A stretch of 64,000 nucleotides of DNA from Scytonema hofmannii PCC 7110 (GCF_000346485.2 NZ_KQ976354.1:4057436-4121435), one strand, 5' to 3'. Positions 42,629 through 51,735 are shown, numbered from the stretch's first letter. Program-made: numbers and translations. The notes: generated by a model from the sequence alone, not told the origin.

Positions 42629-44160
42629 CCCGGTTCAGTGAGTCCTATAGTCGTACAACAAGACAAGCCTGCTGCCGTACTTTTACGTGATGATAATTTT
42701 TTACCTATCCAAATGTTGATTCTTTTGAGAATTTGACACACTCGAAAAGTAATTTTTGAAGTGTCAATTTTTGCCTTCCTTAGGATATTGCAAGCACCCT
42801 GAGCATCGGCGTTGACGACTGTTCCGCTTGCTGTTTTGTATTCCCCGCGTTTTGTTCTTCTGCCAGAAGGTTTCTGCTTCTTCTGGGATTCGGTTTCTTT
42901 TCCGAATATGGGGAGTTCATCCCCGTCAAAAAATGACATTTTTGAAGTGTATGATTCTTCTACAACTACGAATTCTATTCCATATCTTTCACATAAATAC
43001 TTGAGTGTATCACGTAATGCGGTAAACGGCACTTGTACAAAATTTTGATTATTAACACGTCCGTTATCTATTTCATTCTTAATTCCTTGGTTCCAACCAA
43101 ATACAATTTTACCTATCTTTGATTCTAGACATTTGTTGATTATTGTACGTGCTGACTTCTTAATAAAATCACGTACTTGGTTGTTCCTGGCTTGTGTTGC
43201 TCTAGCTAAACTGCCACTCCAGAAATTCTCATCTTTACCGAGCGTAAATAGAGAAAAAGGGGGAACCCTCAAGCCCCTTGATTCATCGTGGGGTAGTGCA
43301 GGATATCCTGTAATAGGGTTCCCCCTTTTTCTAAAAGCAAATTGGTGACCCTTTTTTAGCTTAGATACAGTCTTGTTATAAAACTGATTTATTGCCTTTA
43401 ACGGTCGCCCATTTATAATAAATCCTTCTTGACCCGTATTCGGAATACAAGTAACAAAGTTGTTTAACCCTATGTCAATTCCTAAAACACTTGACTTATC
43501 TAATTCAGTAATAATTTCTTTTTTCTTTCTACATACCCAATGTAGATAAACCTCTCTATGCTTTGATGTAATTACTAGCTCAACAAGGCTTTGGGGGTCA
43601 ACATCATCAGGAACCCTAAACTTCAATCTTTCATTTAAACTTGTTTCCATGACATCTTCTTTGTGCTGCTTCTTGAACATCATGCCAGTAGAAACAGTAG
43701 CAAATATAATGCCATGCTCTTGTGATATATTTACTGATTGACCGGGATACGTCACTTCAAACATACCACCTTTTTGACGATAACCTGGTAATTTAGGTTT
43801 CTTTGTTCCCTCGCTAAAATGTTTGTCTAAAAGCTGTTTGAATGATTTGAAATTCTCTGTCACCTTATGGCACACTGATTGTGCTGCTTGAGAATGCAGC
43901 ATTTTGTAATGGTAGTTTTCTTTGAAATCGGTTTGTAAATCAATAGTTAGAGATTGAAAATTCAGAGTTTTGTGTACAAAAAATCCTTGTCTCAAATTGA
44001 ATGTCAGGGTGTTGTATAAACTGTTTGCGTGTGACAAAATGTCAGATATTACAGCATAACCAAGATTAGACAATTTAAGATGCTGCACAACAGTTGAAAT
44101 ATAAGTATTTTTATTCTTTTCTTTATCTTGCTCTTTTTGTTCCTTACTTTTGAAAGCCAT
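42622..44160 (-). CDS. tnpB: TnpB-type RNA-guided nuclease family protein (512 aa)
   Basis: A TnpB/OrfB protein, the ancestor class of Cas12. RuvC-I Asp in SVLGIDIGLNNFVTC; RuvC-III Asp in VVNADAQGACNILRKA. The usual RuvC-II Glu motif (EDL-type) is replaced by IVFGWNQGIKNEI, and the zinc-finger cysteines are absent (EESYTSKMSFFDGDELP), as in one TnpB clade. Residues encoded by 43252-43332 are an in-frame palindromic insertion. Preferred start MAFKSKEQKEQDKEK (44160); 44187 is also open. The C-terminal 40 residues run into the element end, where the guide RNA would be encoded. Active nuclease status is uncertain. Confidence 0.85.
   Translation of the reverse strand: MAFKSKEQKEQDKEKNKNTYISTVVQHLKLSNLGYAVISDILSHANSLYNTLTFNLRQGFFVHKTLNFQSLTIDLQTDFKENYHYKMLHSQAAQSVCHKVTENFKSFKQLLDKHFSEGTKKPKLPGYRQKGGMFEVTYPGQSVNISQEHGIIFATVSTGMMFKKQHKEDVMETSLNERLKFRVPDDVDPQSLVELVITSKHREVYLHWVCRKKKEIITELDKSSVLGIDIGLNNFVTCIPNTGQEGFIINGRPLKAINQFYNKTVSKLKKGHQFAFRKRGNPITGYPALPHDESRGLRVPPFSLFTLGKDENFWSGSLARATQARNNQVRDFIKKSARTIINKCLESKIGKIVFGWNQGIKNEIDNGRVNNQNFVQVPFTALRDTLKYLCERYGIEFVVVEESYTSKMSFFDGDELPIFGKETESQKKQKPSGRRTKRGEYKTASGTVVNADAQGACNILRKAKIDTSKITFRVCQILKRINIWIGKKLSSRKSTAAGLSCCTTIGLTEPGQ
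43252..43332. repeat. 81-bp palindromic repeat inserted in frame within tnpB
   Basis: Perfect 18-bp arms AGAAAAAGGGGGAACCCT (43252-43269) and AGGGTTCCCCCTTTTTCT (43315-43332). The length is exactly 27 codons and the boundaries fall on codon edges, so the tnpB frame stays open. A related palindrome lies at 44191-44273. Confidence 0.85.
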
Positions 44161-44190
44161 AGCTAAAATCCTATTGAGGGCTAACACGTG

Positions 44191-44273
44191 AAAAAATGGG
44201 GGAAACCTTTTTAGGTCTGGTCATGCCCTAATACAGATGGTACAAGTTGTTTTTAAGGTTTCCCCCATTTTTT
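44191..44273. repeat. 83-bp palindromic repeat between tnpB and tnpA
   Basis: Perfect 19-bp arms AAAAAATGGGGGAAACCTT (44191-44209) and AAGGTTTCCCCCATTTTTT (44255-44273). The arms resemble those at 43252-43332 (AAAA-GGGGGAA-CC). It occupies the tnpA-tnpB promoter region, upstream of tnpB. The remainder of the 44188-44425 spacer holds no gene. Confidence 0.85.
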
Positions 44274-44425
44274 AGGGGCCAAATGAAATAACGCAGATGT
44301 TTTGAATACACCCGAAATAGTCCTGTTTCATGTACAGTAAATTATGTAGTAGCCTGACTTGCTTGACTCGATATTATCGACTACAATCAATATAACATAG
44401 TTTCCAGATATGACAAGAAATCTTT

Positions 44426-44863
44426 ATGACTAACTTGAGAAGCGGCTCACACGTCGTTTTTTCTATTCACCTGCATATAGTATTTGTTACTAAATACAGA
44501 CTTCATGTGTTCACGCAACAAATGATTGATGATATGAAAGATGTATTTGAAAGAGTGCTGGTTGCAAATAACTCGAAACTGACTGATTGTAACGGAGAGC
44601 CGGACCACGTGCATCTACTGATTGATTTACATCCAGATAACAATATATCTGACTTAGTAGCGTCTCTAAAATCAGCAAGCAGTCGCGTACTAAGGGAAAG
44701 ATACAAAACTACGATTGACAAATATTATTGGGGTAAAGCTAAACTTTGGCACGATTCCAAATGTATTGTGTCTTGTGGAGGCGCACCTCTAGAAACAGTC
44801 AAGCACTACATTCAAAACCAATCAGGAGGAAGATTGGAAAAGTCAGGGGCGTCGAACCCCTAA
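44426..44863 (+). CDS. tnpA: IS200/IS605 transposase TnpA, Y1 HUH enzyme (145 aa)
   Basis: A single-strand DNA transposase. HUH motif in GEPDHVHLLIDLHP, catalytic Tyr in VKHYIQNQSGG, and N-terminal strand FSIHLHIVFVTKYRL. Full length. Divergent from tnpB, as in IS605. The short C-terminal tail GGRLEKSGASNP runs to within 20 bp of the element end. Appears functional, so the element may still move. Confidence 0.93.
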   Translation: MTNLRSGSHVVFSIHLHIVFVTKYRLHVFTQQMIDDMKDVFERVLVANNSKLTDCNGEPDHVHLLIDLHPDNNISDLVASLKSASSRVLRERYKTTIDKYYWGKAKLWHDSKCIVSCGGAPLETVKHYIQNQSGGRLEKSGASNP

Positions 44864-44873
44864 CTTTTCCCCG

Positions 44874-45653
44874 CTATTCATCCCCACCGTGTAGACGGAT
44901 GGGGAATTTCGCGGAATCTGTTAAACGACGACCGGTAGGATCGGTTAATTCTTCAGGACGCGCAAGACGTTGATGATTTGCTGTTTGTCCAATTTCAGGA
45001 CGCAAGCGGATTTCTTTGTTTTGCTGATCGCTGTTATTATCTACAACAACCAATCCCCAAGTGCGTACATCACGAAAAATGCCATAATGCTCTAACAGTC
45101 GTCTGAGTTCTCGAATTGTATGTCGCCAGATGAGCATCGATCTACTTTCATCTACAACCAATGCTAAATCCAACCAAGGTTCTGGTTCTGGTTGAAAAAC
45201 GGGGATGCAAATTCCTTCAGCAGCCGTGCGTTCGACTGTGGCAATTTCATCTAAAATCATTTCTCGACCAGAAGCTACCCGCCGCATCAAAGGACGCAGC
45301 GATTGAGCTAGTTTTATAGGTTCTCTCAGCGAAGGTGCATCTGGAATTCCTAGGGTAAGTGCTTGAGTATTGGTGGAAGTTTGAGTTTTGGTGGAAGAAT
45401 TTGAGTAAATATTTGCGCTTGCAGAAGGGATTTCTGGAAAATTTGGGGGTATATTGGGGGTGGGTAAACCTGTTGGAATCTGGGGTTCTAGTTGTGTTGG
45501 TGGCGAGAACTGCTGTTTATTGGGAGTTAACTCTAAACTTTCAATCCGTTGCAATGTCAGCCAAAAGATATCGGCGATTTCTTCCCCAGTGAGTCCTAAT
45601 TCTTCTTGGTTTAAAGCATTGATGAGTTGGTCTAGGAGAGGGTTGTTTCCCAT
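44874..45653 (-). pseudogene. vWA protein of a MoxR-vWA system (SAV_2336-like), C-terminus lost
   Basis: Begins MGNNPLLDQLINALNQEELG. It has a low-complexity linker, then MRRVASGREMILDEIATVER and the vWA start PWLDLALVVDESRSMLIWRH with a MIDAS-like DESRS. The family reading stops at DPTGRRL; the last residues (TDSAKFPIRLHGGDE) are encoded by the transposon end hairpin. Thus about half or more of the protein is missing. Such vWA proteins act with MoxR ATPases and variable effectors in ATP-dependent conflict systems. The MoxR remnant lies just upstream. Confidence 0.75.
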
Positions 45654-45656
45654 TTG

Positions 45657-45690
45657 TTAGTGGTTAGTGGTTAGTGGTTAGTGGTTAGTT
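45657..45690. repeat. TTAGTGG tandem repeats
   Basis: Five adjacent TTAGTGG/TTAGTTG units directly upstream of the vWA gene start. The same unit as at 24755. Confidence 0.85.
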
Positions 45691-45701
45691 GTCATTAAAT
45701 A

Positions 45702-46019
45702 CTAATCGCTGCTAGTTAGGCTTCGTAATAAGATTTCTTTGATGGATTCTTCGTCTTTTTCTAGTGGCTTGTCTTCGCGGGTTAGCACGTAAATGGTGTT
45801 GAGCAATTGGTCTGTTGCTCGCTCTTGCGATTGATTGCTATCTTTTTTCATGAACTCGCCAATTATATCCTCAATTTTGGATTTAGCTTGTTCATCAAAG
45901 GATGCTTCTTTAAAATGTGCTTCAACAATTGCTTTTAGCGCTTCTTTCGTAGGGTCTGGCATTCTTACTCGCAAACAACGCCGCTTAAAAGCTGGTGGAA
46001 AATCTCGCTCTCCGACGCT
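45702..46019 (-). pseudogene. C-terminal remnant of a MoxR-type AAA ATPase
   Basis: The recognisable part begins SVGERDFPPAFKRRCLRVRM and continues PDPTKEALKAIVEAHFKEAS to LLRSLTSSD. ERDFPPAFKRRCL is the sensor/arginine-finger end of a MoxR-like ATPase. Walker A and B are absent: the open frame upstream (to 46295) is made of an unrelated stretch (FCPRITDLNEPHSTQRICWQ) and dispersed repeat DNA. It is the expected partner of the vWA gene that follows on the same strand. Confidence 0.7.
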
Positions 46020-46111
46020 TTGCCAACATATCCTTTGTGTCGAGTGCGGTTCATTCAAATCGGTAATCCTTGGACAGAACATGAGTAACTCAGGGAATGT
46101 TTTAAAAATTT

Positions 46112-46228
46112 TGGGCGAATAGAATTCGCGACTATACAAACGAAGTCCGCCTACGCGGACTAATGAAGAATCAAGGGTTTTAAACCCACGTAGGTGGGTT
46201 TTGTCTGTATAGCCGCGATTTCCAATCG
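46112..46228 (-). repeat. Dispersed repeat copy (GGCTATACA...GTCC family)
   Basis: GACTATACAAACGAAGTCCG at one end and TTTTGTCTGTATAGCCGCGA at the other form inverted arms around two small palindromes (CGCCTACGCG and CACGTAGGTG). Same family as 1-165 and 28064-28222. It sits at the point where the MoxR gene is cut. Confidence 0.7.
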
Positions 46229-46270
46229 CCAAGGCTAACATCAATTGAAACTTCACAAACCTCCTCGAAT

Positions 46271-46391
46271 CGAATTGTTGGGTTTCGTTCCTCAACCCAA
46301 CCTACTGCTGCGGTTAAAAACATATCTATCACAAAACGCCAAAACATCCTCGACTCGAATTGTTGGGTTTCGTTCCTCAACCCAACCTACT
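46271..46391. repeat. Two direct copies of GTTGGGTTTCGTTCCTCAAC
   Basis: TCGAATTGTTGGGTTTCGTT followed by CCTCAACCCAACCTACT occurs at 46271-46307 and again at 46355-46391, 84 bp apart. Each is an internal palindrome (GTTGGGTT/AACCCAAC). A known type of cyanobacterial repeat; no gene here. Confidence 0.8.
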
Positions 46392-46423
46392 TTCATTCCC
46401 TCCCCATCCGCGTCCATCGGCGT

Positions 46424-47197
46424 TCATCTGCGGTTCAAAAAATATCTTTCACAAAACCCCAACACCACCAAAAAATCACTTGTCTGTTGTGGATAAACAA
46501 CCTCCGGTCGAGAAACCAAGATCAATATTACACCCAACTCCGACGCCACCTGACGCTTTACATCCTCCCCTCCAGCAGAACCCGAAGCCTTACTCACAAC
46601 CAAAGAAACACCCCATCGTCGCCACAAAGCCATTTCCAAATCTACAGATACGGGAGGACGCAAACAAATCAAGCGATCGCTCGTAAACCCAGCATCAAAA
46701 GCAGCGTCCAAAGCCACAACAGAAGGAAGCAACCGCGCAAACAAAGTAGCTCGCTTTTGCCAAGGTAAAAACAGATGCAACGGTTTATACCCTACCGTCA
46801 ACAGCACCCGTTGATTCTCTAAATAATTTGCCTTAAAAATAGTATCAAAATCATCTACATAAACAACTCCCCCCCCTTCTTCTTCCAAAACAGGACGTTC
46901 ATACCGCAAGTAGGGAATTTGCAATTTTTCACAAGCTGCGATCGCCACCTGAGAAATCTCCACAGCAAAAGGGTGTGACGCATCAACAACAGCAGCAATT
47001 TGCTGTTCCCGCAAAAACTCATTTAAACTGTCTACAGTCAATCGCCCCACCCAAACCCGTACCATCGAGCTATTTGGGTAGAGCGATCGCGCCGACTCTG
47101 TTGTGACAGAAACAGTACAAGGAATCTGGTTATGGGAGAGAAGAACTGCCAAAGAAGCGCTTTCTTGAGTTCCACCAATCAACCAGACACGTCCCAC
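46424..47197 (-). CDS. cobK: Precorrin-6A reductase CobK/CbiJ (257 aa)
   Basis: Reduces precorrin-6A (or the cobalt form) with NADPH in cobalamin ring synthesis. N-terminal GRVWLIGGTQESASLAVLLS is the family nucleotide-binding start. DASHPFAVEISQVAIAACEK and PYLRYERPVLEEEGGGVVYV are diagnostic, as is the C-terminal VSKASGSAGGEDVKRQVASE. Full length. The last residues overlap a CATCGGCGTTCATCTGCGG repeat near 46420. Followed upstream by a 62-aa membrane gene on the same strand only 9 bp away, so probably cotranscribed. Confidence 0.95.
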   Translation of the reverse strand: MGRVWLIGGTQESASLAVLLSHNQIPCTVSVTTESARSLYPNSSMVRVWVGRLTVDSLNEFLREQQIAAVVDASHPFAVEISQVAIAACEKLQIPYLRYERPVLEEEGGGVVYVDDFDTIFKANYLENQRVLLTVGYKPLHLFLPWQKRATLFARLLPSVVALDAAFDAGFTSDRLICLRPPVSVDLEMALWRRWGVSLVVSKASGSAGGEDVKRQVASELGVILILVSRPEVVYPQQTSDFLVVLGFCERYFLNRR

Positions 47198-47205
47198 AGA
47201 TACGC

Positions 47206-47394
47206 TTAACCTTTTAACGCCTTTCTAAAGTTTTGACGATAGGACTTACTTGTACTAAATAAAACAGGCCACATTAAAGCTAAACTAAGACGATTGGGTA
47301 AAGAGCGTTGAAAGTTAGTGCGGTCAAAGCCATTCCAAAACTTCCACAGACCAAGCCCGTAACCTACTACCAATATCAAACTGACTAATTCCAT
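47206..47394 (-). CDS. Small membrane protein upstream of cobK (62 aa)
   Basis: Starts MELVSLILVVGYGLGLWKFW, one hydrophobic segment, then a basic tail (NRLSLALMWPVLFSTSKSYR, QNFRKALKG). The stop is 8 bp from the cobK start. Short proteins with this shape are found in many cyanobacteria. No function known; membrane location inferred. Confidence 0.65.
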   Translation of the reverse strand: MELVSLILVVGYGLGLWKFWNGFDRTNFQRSLPNRLSLALMWPVLFSTSKSYRQNFRKALKG

Positions 47395-47761
47395 TTATAC
47401 GACTCCACTGAACTCTATCTTAAAAAAATTCCAGCTAATTTAAGTATATGTCTAACAAATTCACAACTTTATTTATGTGATTTACTACACCATGATTTTT
47501 TATACTATACTGACATTCTATCTTAATCTTAGAATAAGATCCCCATATTATCTATTTTTTGGAATCAAAGTTAATTTTATTAAATTCCGTATATCTTGAT
47601 TTTGTACCGATCGACAAGTTAGTGTCACGGGTAGTATACCTATTTCCGATTGGATGCATAAGCGCGAAAGTTCCCTAAACTAAGAGATACATAAGCATAG
47701 CTAAAGAAATTATCTTGTGGGTGTTGAGGTAGCAAGTCGTGCAAACAGCTAAGGAGGATTT
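47395..47761 (+). promoter_or_regulatory. Long upstream region of the fused pyrophosphorylase gene
   Basis: Gene-free 367 bp, very AT-rich to about 47600. The region nearest the gene ends with AGCTAAGGAGG, a strong ribosome-binding site 6 bases before the ATG at 47762. No riboswitch or terminator recognised. Confidence 0.4.
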
Positions 47762-50290
47762 ATGCGTGCAGTTCTGATGGCAGGGGGTTCTGGAACACGG
47801 CTTCGTCCGCTTACCTGTGACCTACCCAAACCTATGGTTCCCATACTCAATCGACCCATTGCGGAACACATCATTAATCTTTTAAAACGGCATCAAATCA
47901 CAGAAGTCGTTGCAACACTCCATTATTTACCTGATGTCCTCCGCGACTACTTCCAAGACGGCAGCGATTTTGGCGTCCAAATGACCTATGCCGTCGAAGA
48001 AGACCAGCCTCTGGGGACTGCGGGCTGCGTAAAAAACATTGCCGAACTTCTTGATGACACATTTTTAGTCATTAGTGGGGATAGCATAACAGATTTTGAC
48101 TTAACAGCAGCAATAGAATTTCACAAACAAAAAAAATCAAAAGCCACTTTGATTTTGACCCGCGTTCCCAATCCTATTGAGTTTGGGGTAGTCATTACCG
48201 ATGCGGAAGGTCGAATTCGACGATTTTTAGAAAAGCCTTCTACCAGTGAAATTTTTTCCGATACTGTGAACACTGGTACCTATATTTTGGAACCAGAAGT
48301 CTTAGAATACCTACCAGCAAACCAGGAAAGTGACTTCTCCAAAGAGTTATTCCCCTTGCTACTTGACAAGAATGAGCCAATGTACGGTTATATTGCTAAC
48401 GGTTACTGGTGTGACGTTGGTCACTTAGATGCTTATCGTGAGGCTCAGTACGATGCATTACACGGCAAAGTTAAACTAGACTTTGCCTACAGGGAAACTT
48501 CTCCTGGAATTTGGATCGGTCAGAATACTTACATTGACCCCACAGCAAAGATTGAAGCCCCATCGGTGATCGCAGACAATTGCCGAATTGGAGCAAGAGT
48601 AGTCATCGAATCAGGAACTGTTCTTGGCGATAACGTCACTATTGGTTCTGATGCCAATCTCAAACGCCCTATCATCTGGAATGGAGGCATTATTGGTGAC
48701 GAAGCTCATCTATCAGCCTGTGTCATTTGCCGTGGTGCGCGTGTAGACCGACGCGCCCATGTCTTGGAAGGCGCTATAGTTGGTTCGCTTTCCACTGTGG
48801 GAGAAGAAGCCCAAATTAGCCCCTTTGTCAGAGTCTGGCCTAGCAAAAAGATAGATTCAGGAGCCATCCTTAATATTAACCTGATTTGGGGAAATACAGC
48901 CCAACGCAATTTATTTGGGCAACGTGGCGTACAAGGATTGGCGAATATCGACACTACCCCAGAATTTGCCGTTAAATTAGGAGCCGCCTACGGTTCTATC
49001 TTAAAACCGGGTTCTCGGGTGACCGTTTCTCGCGACCAACGCAACATTTCTCGCATGGTCACCAGGTCATTAATTGCCGGTTTGATGTCAGTCGGTGTTG
49101 ATATTCAAAACCTAGATGCAACAGCCATTCCCATCGCTCGCACAGTCATACCTACTATGCCAGTCGCAGGCGGTATTCACGTGCGGGTACATCCAGATCG
49201 CCCAGATTACATCTTGATTGAATTCATGGATGCTAAGGGAATTAATATCTCCAAAGCCTTGGAAAAGAAAATTGAGGGTGCGTATTTCAAGGAAGATATG
49301 CGGCGATCGCAGATTCATGAAATCGGTGATGTTGCTTACCCCAGCCAAGTCATGGATCGCTACTGCACGGCTTTTGAAAAATTGCTACACGTTGAAACAA
49401 TTCGTAACAGTCGAGCCAAAGTTGTCATTGACTACGTTTACTCGGTTTCTGGAGCCGTTTTGCCACAAATGTTAGACAATTTTGGGGCTGATGCAGTGGT
49501 GCTCAATGCCAGTCTCAATAAAAACGCCATGTCAGCCACTGACCGCGAAACCCTCCTAACCCAGTTAGGTCATGTTGTAGAAGCATTGAAAGCAAACTTT
49601 GGCGTCCAAGTTTCAGCCAATGGAGAGCAACTGATTTTAGTTGACGAAGCAGGTATGGCCATTCGTGGTGAAATGCTGACAGCCCTCATGGTAGACATGA
49701 TATTAACCGCTCAACCAAGGGGAACAGTCGTTGTACCAGTTCATGCTTCCAGTGCTGTAGAACAAATCGCCCGCCGTCATGATGGTAGAGTGATTCGCAC
49801 AAAGGCAAACCCCACAGCATTAATGGAAGCATGCCAAAAAAATTCCAATGTTGTCTTGGGAGGTAATGGCGATACAGGCTTTATTTTCCCCCAACTGCAT
49901 CCCGGTTTTGACGCCATGTTCTGCATTGCCAAACTCATTGAAATGCTGACCATACAAGAGCGTTCTTTAACCACCGTCCGTGCTGATTTACCACGTGTCA
50001 TTCACAGAACGTACACAGTGCGTTGTCCGTGGACAGCGAAAGGAGCATTGATGCGCCACCTAGTAGAAACCCACCCAGCCCAAAATCTGGAATTGATTGA
50101 TGGAGTCAAAATCTGTCAACCCTACGATGATAGTTGGGTATTAGTCTTACCTGATGCCAGCGAACCAATAGTCCATTTGTATGCTAACAGCAACGATCGC
50201 GATTGGGTCGATGATTCTCTAAGACAATACCGCTCTCGCGTACAAGCTTTTGTAGAACGAGAGCAAGAAACCGTTGCGGCTGAAGTGTAA
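47762..50290 (+). CDS. Fused sugar-nucleotidyltransferase / phosphomannomutase-like protein (842 aa)
   Basis: Residues about 1-240 are a nucleotidyltransferase: [20 protein letters not shown] binds NTP, with [20 protein letters not shown] and [10 protein letters not shown]. Residues about 250-370 are a left-handed hexapeptide beta-helix ([20 protein letters not shown]). Residues about 380-835 are a phosphohexomutase fold, with [34 protein letters not shown] and the C-terminal [20 protein letters not shown]. The usual catalytic TASHNP serine motif is not obvious in the mutase part, so it may be regulatory or altered. Supplies GDP-mannose-type precursors for polysaccharides by inference. A three-domain form common in cyanobacteria. 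Complete. Confidence 0.9.
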   Translation: MRAVLMAGGSGTRLRPLTCDLPKPMVPILNRPIAEHIINLLKRHQITEVVATLHYLPDVLRDYFQDGSDFGVQMTYAVEEDQPLGTAGCVKNIAELLDDTFLVISGDSITDFDLTAAIEFHKQKKSKATLILTRVPNPIEFGVVITDAEGRIRRFLEKPSTSEIFSDTVNTGTYILEPEVLEYLPANQESDFSKELFPLLLDKNEPMYGYIANGYWCDVGHLDAYREAQYDALHGKVKLDFAYRETSPGIWIGQNTYIDPTAKIEAPSVIADNCRIGARVVIESGTVLGDNVTIGSDANLKRPIIWNGGIIGDEAHLSACVICRGARVDRRAHVLEGAIVGSLSTVGEEAQISPFVRVWPSKKIDSGAILNINLIWGNTAQRNLFGQRGVQGLANIDTTPEFAVKLGAAYGSILKPGSRVTVSRDQRNISRMVTRSLIAGLMSVGVDIQNLDATAIPIARTVIPTMPVAGGIHVRVHPDRPDYILIEFMDAKGINISKALEKKIEGAYFKEDMRRSQIHEIGDVAYPSQVMDRYCTAFEKLLHVETIRNSRAKVVIDYVYSVSGAVLPQMLDNFGADAVVLNASLNKNAMSATDRETLLTQLGHVVEALKANFGVQVSANGEQLILVDEAGMAIRGEMLTALMVDMILTAQPRGTVVVPVHASSAVEQIARRHDGRVIRTKANPTALMEACQKNSNVVLGGNGDTGFIFPQLHPGFDAMFCIAKLIEMLTIQERSLTTVRADLPRVIHRTYTVRCPWTAKGALMRHLVETHPAQNLELIDGVKICQPYDDSWVLVLPDASEPIVHLYANSNDRDWVDDSLRQYRSRVQAFVEREQETVAAEV

Positions 50291-50405
50291 GAGTGGGGAA
50301 TGGGGAGTAGGGAGTAGGGAAATTTAACCTATTCCTTATTCCCCATTTCCCATTCCCCATTCCTCAATCCAAAATCCAAAATCCAAAATCCAAAATCCAA
50401 AATCC
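50286..50405. repeat. Tandem repeats GGGAGTA, CCATTCC and AAAATCC
   Basis: Several runs in succession: GGGGAGTAGGGAGTAGGG, CCCATTCCCCATTCC and five CAAAATC units (50366-50403). They fill the space between convergent genes. Confidence 0.85.
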
Positions 50406-50409
50406 CTCA

Positions 50410-51735
50410 TTATAAAAATATTGCCTGCTCTGTTTCTGGGTCAAAAAAATGAATTTTTTCGGGTGTTAAAGATAACCATAGTTGTTCGCCAAAACGTATA
50501 AGTCGGTCTGATGGAACTCGTACTTGCAACTCATTGGTTGAAAAAGCAGATTGTTGAAAATTGGGGTCAAGCAGTTTTGTGGCAAGATATGTATCATTGC
50601 CCAAATTCTCCACTAACTCTACTTTCACAGGTAAATTTTTGTTTGCAGGTACGCTGAGAATCAAATGTTCTGGACGAATACCTAATACCAGTGTTTGACC
50701 ATCATATTTTTGTAAAACATTTCCCCAAACGTCTGGTAGGGTAAGGCGGAAATCTCCATTAGTAATCAGCAGGGGAGCATGAAACTCTACATGAATAAAA
50801 TTCATTGGTGGTGAACCAATAAATTCTGCAACAAAGCGGTTCGCAGGATACTTGTAAAGTTCTAATGGCGATGCAACTTGCTGTAGCTGTCCTTGATTGA
50901 GAACAGCTATGCGATCGCCCATCGTCATTGCTTCTGTTTGGTCATGAGTCACGTAAATTGTTGTTACACCCAATTGACGTTGTAATTTGACAATTTGAGC
51001 GCGAGTTTCCATGCGGAGTTTTGCATCTAAGTTAGAAAGAGGTTCATCCATCAAAAACACCTGAGGATTCCGTGCAATTGCTCGTCCTAGCGCTACTCTT
51101 TGCCTTTGTCCTCCAGAAAGTTGCTTGGGTAAACGATTCAGCAAAGCTTCAATTTGCAGTAACTGAGCAACATAACGCACCCGTTCATCCACTGCTCGCT
51201 CTTTGTCAGAAATATATCTTAGCCCCTTCGGTAATTTCTTAGTCATTCCCACCAGGATATTGGGGAGTAGGGAGTGGGGAGTAGGGAGTGGGGAGTTGTT
51301 CTTTTCCCCATTCCCGATTCCCCATTCCCGATTCCCTAATTCTCTACGTCTTAATCCAAAAGCAATGTTGTCATACACCGTCATGTGAGGGTAGAGAGCG
51401 TAATTTTGAAACACCATTGCAATGTCTCGCTCTTTTGGGGGTAGATCGTTCACCAAGCGATCGCCTACCCAGATATTGCCACCTGTAAGGACTTCCAACC
51501 CAGCGATTAACCGCAAAAGAGTGCTTTTCCCACAACCAGAAGGTCCTACGAGAACCATAAATTCACCATCTGTCACCGTCAGATTGATTCGCCGCAGAAC
51601 ACCAGCATTTTCCGAACGGTGAACAGCATCACTGTTTTTATCTGATTTCGTTTGGGGTTGAGTGGGTAATGCAATACTTTCCCCTTTACGAGGAGGAAAA
51701 CTTTTATAAACGTTTTCTAGAATAACTTGCGCCAC
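50410..51735 (-). CDS. ABC transporter ATPase, MalK/UgpC-type, with repeat-derived insert (441 aa)
   Basis: ATPase of a sugar or glycerol-phosphate importer. Walker A VGPSGCGKSTLLRLIAG, Q-loop VFQNYALYPHM, signature LSGGQRQRVALGRA, Walker B VFLMDEPLSNLDAKL, H-loop YVTHDQTEAM, then a C-terminal TOBE region (LGIRPEHLILSV). The GTG at 51735 gives MAQVILENVYKSFPP and is preferred; the ATG at 51762 lies in repeat-like DNA. Between the Q-loop and the signature, residues RELGNREWGIGNGEKNNSPL plus PTPHSLLP are encoded by a GGGAGTAG tandem repeat (51261-51345) read in frame. The cognate permeases are not nearby. Confidence 0.88.
   Translation of the reverse strand: MAQVILENVYKSFPPRKGESIALPTQPQTKSDKNSDAVHRSENAGVLRRINLTVTDGEFMVLVGPSGCGKSTLLRLIAGLEVLTGGNIWVGDRLVNDLPPKERDIAMVFQNYALYPHMTVYDNIAFGLRRRELGNREWGIGNGEKNNSPLPTPHSLLPNILVGMTKKLPKGLRYISDKERAVDERVRYVAQLLQIEALLNRLPKQLSGGQRQRVALGRAIARNPQVFLMDEPLSNLDAKLRMETRAQIVKLQRQLGVTTIYVTHDQTEAMTMGDRIAVLNQGQLQQVASPLELYKYPANRFVAEFIGSPPMNFIHVEFHAPLLITNGDFRLTLPDVWGNVLQKYDGQTLVLGIRPEHLILSVPANKNLPVKVELVENLGNDTYLATKLLDPNFQQSAFSTNELQVRVPSDRLIRFGEQLWLSLTPEKIHFFDPETEQAIFL
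51261..51345. repeat. Short tandem repeat embedded in the ABC ATPase gene
   Basis: Units GGGGAGTAGGGAGTG repeated, then CCCCATTCCCGATT repeated. The same sequence type as the intergenic repeats at 24.8 and 50.3 kb. Here it stays in frame within the ATPase coding region. Confidence 0.85.

Larger units (their letters stand above)
42588..44915. mobile_element. IS200/IS605-family element with divergent tnpA and tnpB
   Basis: Contains tnpB (minus) and tnpA (plus). Both ends carry related imperfect hairpins: CCCCACCGCACAGGGGATGG at 42592 and CCCCACCGTGTAGACGGATG at 44882. On the minus strand the tnpA-side end is preceded by TTTAAC in the vWA gene, matching the target preference of IS605 itself. 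The flanking genes are different: a PIN gene on one side and a vWA gene on the other, each truncated. So this is not one simple insertion. Two small palindromic repeats are nested inside. Confidence 0.85.

Noticed and set aside
44746-44973. 75-aa frame across the IS right end
   Set aside because: Crosses tnpA, the terminal hairpin and the vWA gene in a different frame.
46020-46295. N-terminal extension of the MoxR remnant as real coding sequence
   Set aside because: The open frame is formed by the dispersed repeat and an unrelated fragment; the ATPase homology starts only at SVGERDFPP.
46487-46768. 93-aa frame opposite cobK
   Set aside because: Antisense to a well-conserved cobalamin gene.
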